Of a stretch of DNA of 64,000 bases, positions 11,938 to 24,800 are shown piece by piece. Origin of the DNA: Lineus longissimus (lineage: Eukaryota > Nemertea > Pilidiophora > Heteronemertea > Lineidae). The position numbers and the translations under genes are program-made. The notes under the pieces are model-generated. The model searched no databases and had not been told where the DNA came from. It saw only the letters and a list, made by a program, of their open reading frames with translations. Location of the stretch: positions 14,136,001-14,200,000 of the forward strand of contig NC_088319.1 of assembly GCF_910592395.1 (NCBI RefSeq). Direction: 5' to 3'. Each line of letters begins with the position of its first letter. Within the stretch, counting starts at the first letter, position 1.

Positions 11938-13194
11938 GGGTAACAGCATTTCACTGATTTTCACAGGGGTATGCGTCAAAACTCTGACAAAATTTATGTC
12001 ACCACAGTGTAGCGACGGTCGTAGTTTTACTGGTACCCTGTTATTATTATCTATTTATTTTTACACCTTTGTCAGTATTGATAGCTTTTGTATAAGATAT
12101 AAATAGTATTGCTTCAGTAATTTAAGTTACATATTTTAATCTCGATAATTTGGTGTGATTCATGTCGAGGTGGGTGAGGGCCTGACTGGTTACTGGAGAT
12201 TGAATAGATTTGTGATGGCTTTTTGTGAAAACTTTATAATGCAAACTTGTATTTTGTGTGAATTTTAAAATAATGTATGGGTAATGTGCACTGCTACTGT
12301 GTAATTTTGCTTCTAATACATGTACCACGTAAAATAATCTGCAGCAAAATGTGATAATTATTGCTATTGTAGCCCTGAATTTTTGGCATTAAATTTGATA
12401 TAGTTATGCTGCTTTTCAAAGTGAATATGAAGTTGTTTATGGTATTTGTCTGATAAGCCTTGGATATTAAAGCCTCAATATAACTTTTAGGGCCGGGAGG
12501 GCGTGGGGATGGTTTGCTGTTCTGACGCTTCAACAGTACATGTATAAAAATATACATATTATAAGAGAGACCTTTTAGAAATACATGTAGTCAATAATTT
12601 GTACCTCTTCGACATTTGTTAAAATATTGAACAATATTTGCAAGAAGTCTAAAAAGTCTTATTTTTCACTTTTGTCCTGAATTATACGATGTTGTTAGTG
12701 AATTTCGGATTTGTGTTCAAACACAAATATCCAAATCAGTTCGAATGATCTCTTATGTAAAAAGGAAACGATTTTTATGTAGCTGGTTCGTGTTTTCCCC
12801 AAAAAAATCATTTTGATATTGTTCCTTGTACAATTTTAGTGATCCTGTTTAACATCTTATATTTTCATTTAATGATGACCGAGTTAATTGATTAGGATTA
12901 TATTACCAAGGATGTGTTGGTATGGATTTGTTGCTGGTTGTGCTGTTTATGTTCTCGGACCAAAAAAGTTGAATCACGAAAGACAAATTTTCATAGACGT
13001 ACGACTTAAAATCAATTGGCTTCGACAATTTCCATTAGATGAAAGATTCCTATACCGCGTTTCTGTAGCCTAAGAGAGCACTGTACATTAGATAGAGCAC
13101 ATTGTGTAATATTGTGTTTTATGAACTACTGTACTCAGATGTTTACTTGAAATGTCACGTGCAACTGAATGAGAAGATTGTAATTCTCTGTAAG

Positions 13195-13500
13195 AGTGCA
13201 GCCGCCCGACAGCATCAAAATACATGAAGCCCCTGTTGTGTAGTGGCTGGGACTCTCGACTAGCGGTCAAGCAGTTCGATCCCCACTGTCGGCGTGAGAC
13301 TGTAGGCAGGTCTCTTTGTCTTTGCCTCTTTACACCCAGGAGTATAGATGGGTACCGGTCAGAAATGCTCGGGTTGTAGCGCTAGTTGAGCAGCTCATCT
13401 GTGGTCTTCTGGAAGGTTTCAGGACAGACAAGGTTTAAAGTGTAAAGTCGGATGACGACCTATCGTAGGTGATATCAGACTATAAACCCAAAACTTTAAC
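13195..13500 (+). mobile_element. tRNA-derived SINE-like element, copy 1
   Basis: The head (about 13230-13295) has an A-box-like TTGTGTAGTGGCTGG and a B-box-like CAGTTCGATCCCC at tRNA spacing. A body follows with TCTTTGCCTCTTTACACCCA and GGTTGTAGCGCTAGTTGAGC. The body recurs in a diverged copy at 22925-23150. The element sits just before the presumed Dispatched poly(A) site. Confidence 0.55.
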
Positions 13501-13644
13501 TTTGTGATGTATACTGTATCCGGAAGATGGTCAAGTGATGCCAATGTTCTCACATATACATGTACTTCATCACTAATGTGTTAGATTGCTGTAAAAAATA
13601 TTATCATTTGTACCTGTGTGAATCGGGACAAGTGTATTTATTGC

Positions 13645-13650
13645 AATAAA
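13645..13650 (+). terminator. Candidate poly(A) signal for Dispatched
   Basis: Canonical AATAAA followed by GT- and T-containing sequence. It is the last one before the intergenic stretch leading to UBIAD1; use by Dispatched is inferred from position only. Confidence 0.4.
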
Positions 13651-15278
13651 GTGTTTATAACTGAAACAACTAGTTTGGGTTTAAAATTTTGAGTTGAAAG
13701 CTGAGGTCAACTAGGATGTTACTAGTATTACACACGACACAGATATAACTCCATAAACAATATTGGGTAATTGGGAAGAATTGGATGGATTGAGCTGAAT
13801 CTGGCTTTTACAAGCCAAGACCTGGGAAACAAAAGGACAACTACAGACTACTTGGAAACATATGAGTTGCACAGGAGCAACCAATGCTTTATTATCAACA
13901 TCCAGCATACAATGTACATTATTATTATACATCACAACCATAACAAATATACATGTAACTTTTTTTGCAAAGAAATATGACGCACAACAGCAAAACCATA
14001 ACCGGTTGATGACAATTATTTAGCTTCACTCAGTCCAGGCCATGAAGTATGATGTGGGGTTCTGATTTCTGTTTTACTGCATCACCATGCAGTTCTTTCG
14101 CAAAAATAGAACAGGCAATGGAAGAAATTGAAAAAAAATTGTACACGTCCTTTTTCTGGTGTATGACCAACTCGGCCTATTACCAACTCGGCCTGGGTTA
14201 TAAATCATTGGTTTATTGGCATAAGTTTTTCTTATATTTTTTTGTTTTTTGTTGGTATAGGCCTACTATGTATTCATTCCCGTTGGAAATTTGGAGAAAA
14301 TTCATTGGGATTTGAAGGAGAAATCCATGAAATAACGGCGGCGAGTGTGGAAAAGTCGCGGTAGCACTCCAAATGCACATTCATGACTGTGATTTAATGG
14401 ATTTCTTCTCCTAATCTTGATGAATTCTCTTCAAATTTCCACCAGGAATGAATAAATAGTAGGCCTATATATATAGCAACAAAAAAAAAACAATATAAGG
14501 AAAACTTATGCCAATAAACCGATGATTTATAACCCAGGCCGAGTTGGTGGGCCGAGTTGGTAATAGGCCGAGTTGCCCCGTAATCCTTTTTCTGTATGCA
14601 TATACAGAGTCTGATGTCAGGTCATTCTTTTTTTACGCTACTTTAATGTTCTCTGGAGTATTTGTACGCATGATACGCCACGCATCCCCTTCAAGGTGCT
14701 ACAAAGTACTTCCGGTGCTTACCCAAGCCCAATGCCAGTCATCAAACACACCAGTTATGGATGGTCCCTGCGCCAAACTGACATTTATGGCATGTTACGT
14801 TGTAAACCATGGTAAATAATGGTGCTATTTTGAGTGCCACTTTGTTAACATGATGAGTGGTAGAGTCCCACTTATCCTCCAAGTTGTCTACTAAATAGGC
14901 AAGTGACCTTTCATTATTTCAGTCTCATGTTCTAATGATGCCCATAAAGAGACAAAAATCATGTTCCGAGGTATATTTACATGTTTTCCAAATCTTTGAA
15001 ATGAACTGACCTTTAATAGAGAAATTATCAAGAATATCAAGAATTTTTAACATTTCAAAACGCTTTCAATGCAGATGGCAAAGATTCACCAACTTCAGTG
15101 ATACCATTGCACACCACAGCCTTGAGAGCCACTGGATTTTCGAGGCAAGTTTTTTGGGTCAAAAATTCTAAAAATTAACCCAAAAGTGTCAACTAACCAA
15201 CATGACGTGTAGAATAATTGAGATAATAAGCCAAGCCATAGACATAAATGCTACAAGCAGATGAAGGATCAAAACATG
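13651..15278. other. Intergenic region between Dispatched and UBIAD1 3' ends
   Basis: Apart from the foldback palindrome at 14165-14575 no feature is recognised. A weak minus-strand poly(A) variant (ATTAAA, plus-strand TTTAAT at 15012-15017) lies about 265 bp past the UBIAD1 stop. Confidence 0.4.
14165..14575. mobile_element. Long foldback palindrome (about 410 bp)
   Basis: Left arm 14166-14340 and right arm about 14395-14575 are inverted copies for nearly their whole length, leaving a loop of about 60 bp around 14335-14395. The tips carry a 12-bp unit ACCAACTCGGCC, tandemly repeated: two copies on the left and three on the right. Further matches pair TTATAAATCATTGGTTTATT on the left with its complement on the right. 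No open frame of note. A foldback MITE is the likely origin. Confidence 0.8.
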
Positions 15279-16265
15279 TCAAGGCAGTCCTGGCATCCTA
15301 GTAGAATCAACCATAAACACAGCAAAAACATAGAGAAATCCCATGACTAGATTGAGCTTGGCTATATTGTGTGGCATAAACCGAAGTTTTCCACCTCTGA
15401 ATTCCCTCTCATTATCAAATGCCAAAAAAATAGTCAAAACAGGCAATAGAAACCATTTGCTGAAGTTTATACCAAGAACTGCAAACATCACATAAGGGGT
15501 AAAGAGTAGTACAACGAATAACACATAAGAGCCAGTCCTTCCAAGTAAAATTGCAAGTGTCACTATTCCTGCAGACTTGTCACATTCCATGTCGCGAGCG
15601 TTGTTCGAATGTAAGATAGCCTCCGTGTTAAGTGCGAGCGGTACCGCGTAAAGGAGTGGTAGAAATGATAGGACGCCGCCTTGAGTCAGGAAAGAGAACA
15701 GCACAGTGATTGGTCCGAAGGTGAGCAGTATGACAATGTCTCCAAGAGCAATATATTTCAATCCTAATCCACCGGTATAGAGAAAACTACTCGAGAGTCC
15801 GCCAAAATAAATCAGGGCTAAATGTTCCATCGATGTTGTCGATAGCCAGTTTGTGAGCAGAAAACCAAAACATCCTGCAGCGTAAAACACACCACCTAAA
15901 TATGCGACATCATTTGGCATCAATAGATGATCAACAAGCGTCCGGTCGTCACTCTTTTTCGAGTCCACTCCTTTGTAGTAATCGCAGAAAGTGTTGACTA
16001 AATTTCCAGCAGCGTGGACTGACAAAGCTGTGAAGCAGGTCAGGAGAAGTATCACTATGCTGAAGTCCCCATTCACTTTGTAAGCAAGAACACTGCCCAG
16101 TGCGACAGGTGTCAGAGATGCACTGAAAGACCATGGTCGAAGGGCTACGACGTAAGGACGAAGACGAGACGCAAGACCAAGTCGAGCGAGTGGCGTCGAA
16201 TCTTTGATAGGGGAGCCATTGATACCCTTTTGATTCTTCACTACACCATTATTATCGTTCTCCAT
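15279..16265 (-). CDS. UBIAD1: UBIAD1, UbiA-family prenyltransferase
   Basis: Complete 328-aa single-exon gene; the human protein is 338 aa from two coding exons. UBIAD1 joins a geranylgeranyl chain to a quinone ring to make menaquinone-4, and to make CoQ10 in some reports. In mammals it also binds HMG-CoA reductase in the ER and Golgi. The first Asp-rich prenyl-diphosphate motif is NTFCD (91-95), followed by DDRT (106-109). The second is NNARDMECDK (221-230), leading into the signature AGIVTLAILLGR. About eight to ten hydrophobic helices cover residues 50-320, and RPWSFSASLTPVALGS is the conserved first helix. The start is the ATG at 16265-16263, followed by a short polar N-terminus. The gene is convergent with Dispatched. 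All catalytic motifs are intact. Confidence 0.95.
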   Translation of the reverse strand: MENDNNGVVKNQKGINGSPIKDSTPLARLGLASRLRPYVVALRPWSFSASLTPVALGSVLAYKVNGDFSIVILLLTCFTALSVHAAGNLVNTFCDYYKGVDSKKSDDRTLVDHLLMPNDVAYLGGVFYAAGCFGFLLTNWLSTTSMEHLALIYFGGLSSSFLYTGGLGLKYIALGDIVILLTFGPITVLFSFLTQGGVLSFLPLLYAVPLALNTEAILHSNNARDMECDKSAGIVTLAILLGRTGSYVLFVVLLFTPYVMFAVLGINFSKWFLLPVLTIFLAFDNEREFRGGKLRFMPHNIAKLNLVMGFLYVFAVFMVDSTRMPGLP

Positions 16266-18843
16266 ATCGAGTTCTTGCTTTTTATCGAGTTTGACAGAAA
16301 TCGATCAGCAGATTCGTCAGAAAACCGGCTTTTAATCGGAGTATTTTCCAAAACTTTTCGTCGCATCCGCCATGATGGATTTTGTAATCTCGGACCCAGG
16401 TTTCGTCATATTTTAGTTTTATATTTTATCAAGGAGTGGCAGCACTGTTGGTCGCTTTAAAGGGGTCGATGTGATATCCAATCCGCGTTCGCAGGTCATG
16501 TGATCTTTGAGATTTTGCGGGAAATGAAACTTTAAATAAACGCACGACTGTTGGGGGTCATATGTTGCAGAATAAGTATTTCCCGGGCAGTTGAGAAGTC
16601 TGGTTGTGGAATTGCACTCTGTTAATTCCCATTTGTAAGGGGTATATAGGAGGTGTGGAATTTTTAATTTCTTGTAATTAGCACTTTTTGCCTCAAATCC
16701 CAGTGATCTGGTCTCTGTATCTTACTATCTATCACTCGAACATTTGGTCTAACTGTTTTCTCTAGTCTGCTCTATGTGAGAAGCCATCAAAAGTGTTCCA
16801 GTAACTATCGCTACATCCTAATCACTCTTTAATTTTATAAAGATGAGGTCCGTCAGTAATCTCAAAAGCCATGTGTTGCCCTTATAAAAACGACCTTCGA
16901 GTACAGTAATTAGAAATTCGTGACGTCACACTCACGCCATCCTTGGCCCGCTAGTTCCGTGTATTACCACCAGGATCGCAGAGTTACATGTAGTCATAAC
17001 TGAAATGCACTTCTAGGCCTGTGATTTCCCCTGCATTCTTTCCAATTTTACTGCCTCCTTTTGGACCATTTCGACCACATCATAAGGAGGAGCGCGAAGT
17101 GTCCTTTGATTTTAACAGGTAAGAAAATAGGAGAGTATTTCGGATATGTAGGAACGCCGTAATCTTGATTGAGTTCTGACAGAGAAGTTGTGACAAATAA
17201 GGGAATACATTGTATACACTGTGTGGTCAGTGTGTGTAGGCTACTTGTGTACATTGTATTCTACAGGGTGGCTCAGAAATGTTTCCCCCTTGCACAATAG
17301 AATTCTATTGTGTATCAGATTAATTCGTTTTATTTCATTTAGGGTTTAGCATGTTTTGTGTAGGCTTAGCTATGTAGGCCTATAGTAGATTGTTGGCTAT
17401 ACTGTACTAGTTTTTCCTTATCCGAACTTAAAGATTTTGGATTGAAAGTCCAGTGTACGTCTTGCTTTAGCTGTCACGAATGAGAAAAATCTTCTGAAGG
17501 GATTGGTAATAAAACAGATTTTCGAGCCAGTGGGTATGGGATCTTAGAGTAGAGACGTTCCTCTTGTATTATTAAGGTGAAACTACAGTGACTCCATTTT
17601 GCCAATCTTAGGAACACCAGAACTCTATCAAACACCAAAAATAGCACAAGATATTGTTTCGAGGCCATGCAGACCAATGGTGACAATGTCCCCCAAGTAA
17701 AATGCTTTCTCCCTTTTCTGTGATTTTTAGCTGTAGTATTTCTCGGATTGGAGAAATGAAGGTCACTATAGTTTCACCTTTAAAACGTGCAGTTCAAGTA
17801 TGTTATTGTACTTGCAGACCTCTTGCTTTGGCATTCAGCCAAACAACCGACAATATCAATAATAATTCTCATTGAAAAGTCTCTCATCCATTGTGATGAT
17901 GGGATTGTGCCTTGTTCTATAGGCCTACTGATGACTATTGATTGATCCTTGATAATATCCGCTGCATTATGGTCGAATCTAATTAATATTGGTCTTTTAA
18001 TTTCGATTGGGGGGTCCTGGTTGTTATGGTTGGCCTATCTTGTCTTCTTGCAATATATTGTTTGTTTGATGTAATGATGGAGGTATCAATAATACAACAT
18101 GTAACATATGATTGCAAAAAATTAAGGGTAGGTAAATAGATTTTTTATCAAGAGCTAAACAAAATTCTTCAAGAAACTTAAGACTTTTTTTAATAATAGC
18201 CAAATCGTTCTTAGATTTGAAGAATATGCTTGATATTTTGGTTATAAAATCATTTCCATTTGCACTAATTAACCTTCAGATCTCCATTGCGATGATTCAA
18301 TTGTCGATATATCTGGTGATTCTTCCACAGATGCTGATTGGTCCACATCATATGAGCAGCCTGCATGTTCCGATTGGCGCCAAAATATATGGTGGCATAT
18401 GTTGTGTTTCTGCATCTTCATTAGTGTTGAAAATTATATGTGACATATTTGTGGTCATTGTAAATATTGCCGATTAACCCTTGTATGAGAACCAGTCATG
18501 GATAGCTTTTGGCATTATTGTTGTCATACTCATACTTGTAGCTCCAAAGTAGGAAAATTTGATGTGTTCGTAATTTGCATGATGATGAATGTCTTGAGCT
18601 ATTTGGGAAAGGATCTCTCCATGGAAAGGTGCTGTTATGACAATTCAAACTTTAACTTTTGAAAGTTAGAATGCCTCTTGAGATGGCATTGCATCTGAAA
18701 AAACAAGGTGGCTTATTTGGAGGGATTCAAATATCCTTTCACCAAGGGCGAGAACCCATAACTGTTTGCTCTTCACCAATGCTCTCCCCTACGTTTTATT
18801 TCAAGGAAGCCGAACTAATGAAATGAAACTTCCTCTTTTTCAG
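16266..18843. other. UBIAD1 upstream region and non-coding sequence
   Basis: The first 250 bp or so upstream of UBIAD1 are relatively CpG-rich and probably hold its promoter; no TATA box stands out. The rest is AT-rich without coding signal, except for the TTAA-flanked MITE at 17572-17783. Confidence 0.4.
17572..17783. mobile_element. TTAA-flanked MITE, 212 bp (copy B)
   Basis: TTAA at both ends. The left arm is GGTGAAACTACAGTGACTCC and the right arm, read inversely, AGGTGAAACTATAGTGACCT. Weaker pairing continues (CCAATCTTAGGAA versus CCAATCCGAGAAA), giving inverted repeats of about 50 bp. No coding capacity. Same size and target preference as the elements at 11506 and 42467. Confidence 0.75.
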
Positions 18844-18897
18844 AATCGCAACTTCATAACCCAAGGCCTAGAAATCTGTCAAGATCTGCATCAACAG
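18844..18897 (+). other. Candidate 54-nt internal exon
   Basis: Flanked by a strong acceptor (CCTCTTTTTCAG) and donor (AACAG|GTAAGG). Its length is a multiple of three, and two of three frames are open. In phase 0 it would read NRNFITQGLEICQDLHQQ. It could be a 5' exon of the TRIM gene downstream, whose other candidate exons lie on the same strand, but no homology supports it. Confidence 0.25.
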
Positions 18898-21800
18898 GTA
18901 AGGAATAATTGGTGAAATTCTGGATAATTTATGTTATAATATTCGAGTGTCAGGATCAGTAACACGGAGTTCCCTCGAGTAAATTAGTGAACAATACCAT
19001 GTGGTATTTTGTTGGGTGTTTCCAGCACCTGCATTCAAAAGACCAAAGCCACCACTAATGTAGCAGTCATTGCCCTCCAAAATGGCCTTCGTACCTTCTC
19101 ATATCTTCTTTCTATTTATCTCTCATTTTGTCATAAAGTTCTAGTAGTAAATATGAATTGGGTATTTGTATAAAAAAATGCCATTGTGAATTGCAGAGAA
19201 ATATCTTTTACGTTCTGCCAAAGTTCAATACAAGTTGTATTGGACATGTTTGTGCAGGGACTTTGACAGATATATCACAATAATACCATGTAAAGATTGT
19301 GCCAAAAGATTTCAGCGAACTACGCAGGTAGAAGTGTAGTATTGGAATGTGATTGATTTGAACAGAAGGAATTTCTGCATTGATTATCCATTGATCGCAT
19401 GCATGGATATATTGATGTGAATGTCAGATTTTCTCTTCTCTTATTTGCATGATTACTATTTGGCGCTGTATATCGGTTAAAATGTTCGCAACCATATTAT
19501 TTTCACGATTGTTGCAATCCATACATTACATGTATAAAGGCAAATGCAAACATTAAACTCAATAAAATATCAACTACATTGCAATAAAAAATACTTATTA
19601 AAGAAATAGAACATTTTCTGTAAACACATCCCTAAATGTGTAAAGAGTTCAATGAAAATTCGAGTACCGTGAAAAATGGGCTGTAATACACACATCATTC
19701 ATGATGGTTTATAATATCATAATATATTTATACTTTAAAATTCCACTACACTCCTCGTGGTGCTTCTTTCAGTAACTTTCTGTAAATGAATTGATTTCAT
19801 ACGTTTTATTCTGAAGGAGCTGATGCCAGAGGCGTTGAAATATGCAATTAAAGTTACGGGAGCCGTTGTGAGGGCTTTTTTATGTAGTATGAGTATTGAC
19901 TGAGGATATTAAAAATAAATTCCCCGTTGAATACATAAGATTTGAGTTTTTATGTAATTTATGGCCATGAATTTGGCCTTGGCATCTGTTAGCTCTGACT
20001 GCGGGTGCTGTTCCCTTCCTCTGGTCAGGCGCCAGTCTCATTTGAAAAATTGCCCTGTTTTGTCAGACAAAGAATTTGTTTCCATGGCAACAATCAGTCG
20101 GCATTGACTGGACCGGGTATTGTTGCGCTACTCCCATCAGGTCAAGGCTATCTCCATTAGCAATCTGTGGAAAGTGGACCTTATTGTCTCATCCGGTCCC
20201 AATTGGTCTAAAATCCAGGGCCGTATTTAGGAGGGGGAGGCCCAGACATCCATGAAAAACTTACTTTGCCTGAACATTTGGGCCCTTTTGGGAAGAAAAA
20301 GTGATCTGTTCCAGCCCCCTCCTGACCAAAAGTTTGAACCCGTATCACAGCTGATGGAAAACTGAACCAGCTAAGGCCTACAAATATTGTAAATCATACT
20401 TCTTTTCTCATGATCATATGCTGCACATAATTATATTTACATATCCAAATTGCACTTTCGAGTTCAGAAAATGCACCACTGCCATTGCAGCAAAAATCGA
20501 TCATATGTCGATTACCTATGGATACAACAGGATGTCACCCTAGTGATCATATTCAGCGGTTTCCATGACAACTGCCTATTGGCTGAAATCAGAAATCGAT
20601 CTATTATGGGGGAGGTGGCGAAGGATGCTGTCCTTAGCCTTAGGCAGTTTCTTCTATCTATTAGTAGGTGGAGAACCCACCCTCATTTTCACAACATGAG
20701 ATTCAGATTTTTTTCACACCTGCGTCATGTACAAAATTTGAAATAGCAAGAGTGGAGTACATGTAGATGAAAACCGCTTGTGCATGAGGATGTCTTTTCA
20801 GCGACACAGGAAACAGACCCATCCTGGACCACATGGTCTTATACTCCCTTTAAATGTAGCCAGGGTGTATTCAAATCTTGATAAGATGCAAAAGCCTTGA
20901 TGGTCAAGATGATGCATACCAGTTTATTGTATGAAATTTGCATTGTGCATGTTGCATGAATAATTCGCTCCAGGCCTACAAAATAGTCTCTCAACAGCAT
21001 TGTGTATTTCATACCAGATGTTGCAGACGTTCGATGAAAAAACATTGATATGATGCCAAGATATTCGCACTATTTTCAATATTGTCAGGTTCCTCTCAAT
21101 TTACAATTGATTTTTCCACGAATTGATTAAAAAAAAATGGTTAGATGAGAACATAAACAGTTCATATTGATTGGGATGTCCGAACTGTCTGGTTATGGTC
21201 CATTCCATGACAAGCGGACAAGTTTTCTGTTCTGACATTATTGCAGAGAATGTCGGAAACCTCTGTTTTTTCGTTCAATCAGATTGAAATGGCTTGAAAT
21301 GAGTTCTGTTCTGTCTGGTAAACGTGACAATTCCTCGCGCTTCAGTGTTAACAATAATGATGCATGGCCATGGGACGCCACCAGAGGATTTCTGTTATGA
21401 CGGTGGCATTAGCAATTTGGCCTACCGTACCTTTCGCATGTCTTATGAGCGCTATGGCTAAAAAGGGTATAATTTGTATTCATTAGCAGTAAGCTACATC
21501 ACCTTCAACCATAATTCTACAATTTATTCAGCTTAACATTTCTGAAACTTCCGAGATTAAAAATTGTCCGACATTGCTGATCCGAGCTGCATAACCAATC
21601 AGGTTCTATCGCCAACATCTTGCCTACGTCTCGGCACCTGATAAACTAACTTGGTTAAAAATAGCTCTGATCCATTAGTAAAACAAGCTGTAATTGTTAG
21701 ACAACATTATCGTGGTAAAAACGTTTAGGTTTATCGTCCAGAAGAGGCTCATGATTGATTTTGCCAGGCAATATTACCAGAAGCCATGATTCTCCGACAA

Positions 21801-24800
21801 GACTATACATTGACTGCTGCTGATCAGTCAGTCCAAAAGACATTTATAACTAATTCAATGTTGACGTGAGAGGCACCGCTGATTCACTTGAATATGACAG
21901 CTCGGATTTTATTAAAAATCTACTGTAACACTCAATGGAAATTGACACTGGAGAACATCATTTGAATTTCCGATAAAGATGAAGCTTGAGGGGAGAGTAA
22001 ACGTTACACCATCTGTGGTGTTGGTATAATGTGTGGTTAACGCAATGATGATTATGCATGTTGAAATGCAGCCACGAATATTATCATCCACCAAAAAGCA
22101 TATGGGCTTCAAGGAAGGAATCTAATGACCACTGTAAAAAATGACACCCATTCACAAAATTACATTCAAAATCTCCGAAAAGAAGGCCTGCAGTGCTGCA
22201 TGGAAGGGTTAAAAGTCAAGGCTGATACCATTATTGACTCCGCTATGCTATCGCTAAGCAATAGACTAACATTAGCCATTAGACAGTCTTTCTTTATCAT
22301 TGCCTACATGATGTACAGCTCAGCAATTACGAGGTGATCTGAAGCATGTATTTTGTATTGATCTGGTCCAACTCCCGGTAGATATCGAAAAGCGCTGATG
22401 TTTCATCAATAGTAATGTACTATCTACATCTAGAGTGACAAATAGATGTCAGTACTGTGTACAGGAACACTTTCCAATAGATCTGTGAAAATTAAACGCT
22501 CAAGATGATTTGGCTGTTATTTTTATAGCAATTTGAAGCCAACTCTGTAAGCTGCAACAACTCTACCTCATCAAATTAAGAGTCATGTTCATCAATTCCG
22601 TTACCCGATGAGGTCAAGGCCATCTCTCACCATGGCTGCCGTTATTGACTGCTTCAGATCTATACCATGGTCTGGCAGAATGATTGAGTTAGCATTTGCA
22701 AACGTTGCGGTTATAGTGTTTATCGGGACGATTGAGCTTGATATGTAGAATATTAAAGTATAGCGCGTTTATCTGCTGTCTTCACCGTGGAATTACTGTG
22801 TTCGTGTATGCAGAGGAAAAACGGGAAATCTGAAGAAACAGGTTTGTTTTTGTCAAATTTTGTTTGTAGCAGCGCCTTGTGTTTTAAGAAGTTGGTCTCC
22901 ATTAGTTTTGAATATTGATAATCAATAACATAAACCCTGGCCACCTTTCTACTTGTGGCCAAGTGGCCCCTGGTCAGAACCCCACATTCGGCAAGAGAGT
23001 GGGCCTGGAGGAGGTCTTTGCCTTACCAGCCTACTCGACCACGGTGGATACCGCCACATCAGAAATGCTCTGGCAGGTTGTAGCACTGGTTGAGCTGCTG
23101 ATGTGAGTTATTACTATAGTTGCTATCAGGCCATAAAGTCCAAACTTCATAATTATAGGCTTCTAAAACTATCATCCCCAGAGCCTTGGAGGGGACATGT
23201 TATCAGAACTGACAGAAGCTACCCCAGCTAGACACCACAGTAGTACACGTCACCAATAATAACATCAGACTAAAATGGTCAATGATGGCAGCAGTAGATT
23301 TTCTGCGAAATCGAGAAATTGGGTTGATTTATGATACATGAATTACTGCTTCACAGTTGGCGCCTCTCCTAGCGAAACAGAATCATTCTTTGATTTATCA
23401 CCGCCTCTTGTTTGTTGTGAAACCGCTATTCGCCATGGAAACTAATGTGCCATTGAGAGAAATCATAGCCGGTGTATATTAATAGTTGCAAAAACCTTGG
23501 TGGTCAAAATGATTGACTCTTTTCCTTCCCTTTCTGGCTTACGGCTGTTGTTGATGAACTTAAGCTCCTACGGACTTGGATAAACCATTATCAGCTGTGT
23601 ATAACATGGCTTAATTGAAAGGAATGATACAGAGGGGTCATTGCATTTTGCGTTGTTGGTATGCAGTCCGGCTTCTGCTGTAGCTGTGTTCGTGGAGTTT
23701 CTTGTGTGGCAGTGTTTGGTCAGTTGCTGTACGTGATGTTAGTCAAGCAATCAACAATAGGGCTAGACAAGGAATCATCGGATGAGAATAAATAATCAGT
23801 CTTATTTCGTTGAAAGGGTTGGCGTAGAGAAATGGTCATCGCTCCATGTCTGGTCGATGACACTTGGGAATGCTGACCAATTTAATATGGCTTCATAACA
23901 CTATCCTGTAGAAAGATATATTCCTGGTGGCTTTCTAAGTAATAGCCTACTCTCTAAGAGCCTTTCATTTGATAAATATCCCTGTTTTTTAAGGAGGGTG
24001 AAGGTGAAAATCTTTGTCAGAGAAAGTGAAAAACTGAAGGATGAAGTGTGTATAGGCCATTGGGGTACTCAATACAGAGTCCGACTCCATGTGCGTTCCA
24101 TCCCACCAATATGTGCCTAACTGTGGGGGATAAAATTCACTACAACCAAATCAGCCCCCTCAATCCTTGACAAGATCCTGGTCTATATTCTGGACTACGA
24201 TCAAGCAAAATCAATCAAATGCCTGTCAGGATAAACATTCAGCACAAGTCGACTTACGATATTGGGTGATTTTCTTGGCAGTTTGTCCTGGGCCGAGGCC
24301 AAAAGTCATCGGTGGTTGTGATTATGTTATGGCAATCATTCCCATTGCTTTAAGCTTGAAGATATCTGAACACCATCATTGAAACATGATGGCAGTTTTT
24401 ATGAATTTGGGGTTCGTGGAGTGAGAGTTTAATTCCCCAATCCAATGTGCTGTTTGACTTTCGTTTCCTAGAAAACCACTTAACACCATATTGCGCTTTA
24501 GTTTATGAACAGCGGGCATAATGCCGACTTATAACGGATGATAGCAAGGCAACATGTGGTTTATAATGTATTCATTCATATTCCATTGTTCCCTATAGAT
24601 CTGGGATAGATGGCCGCTTTTATATGTGCGAGAGAAAAAAAGGAGTCTGTGCCCTGAACTTACAAGTTTCTCTCATCCTACATGTACTCAGCAAAGCATT
24701 TTCATGACTTGATTCACCTCATCTGATGTGTAGAAGTGTTGTTTTGCGATTCTGATGATCGGTATGTACTATCGATATGACCAAATGCCATGTCGGATGC

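Larger units (their letters stand above)
11133..13650 (+). other. Probable 3' UTR and flank of Dispatched
   Basis: No coding signal is seen after the Dispatched stop. The stretch is AT-rich and contains a TTAA-flanked MITE (11506-11717), a tandem duplication (11796-11937) and a SINE-like segment (13195-13500). The last clear AATAAA before the next element is at 13645-13650. Transcript ends could lie earlier. Confidence 0.45.
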
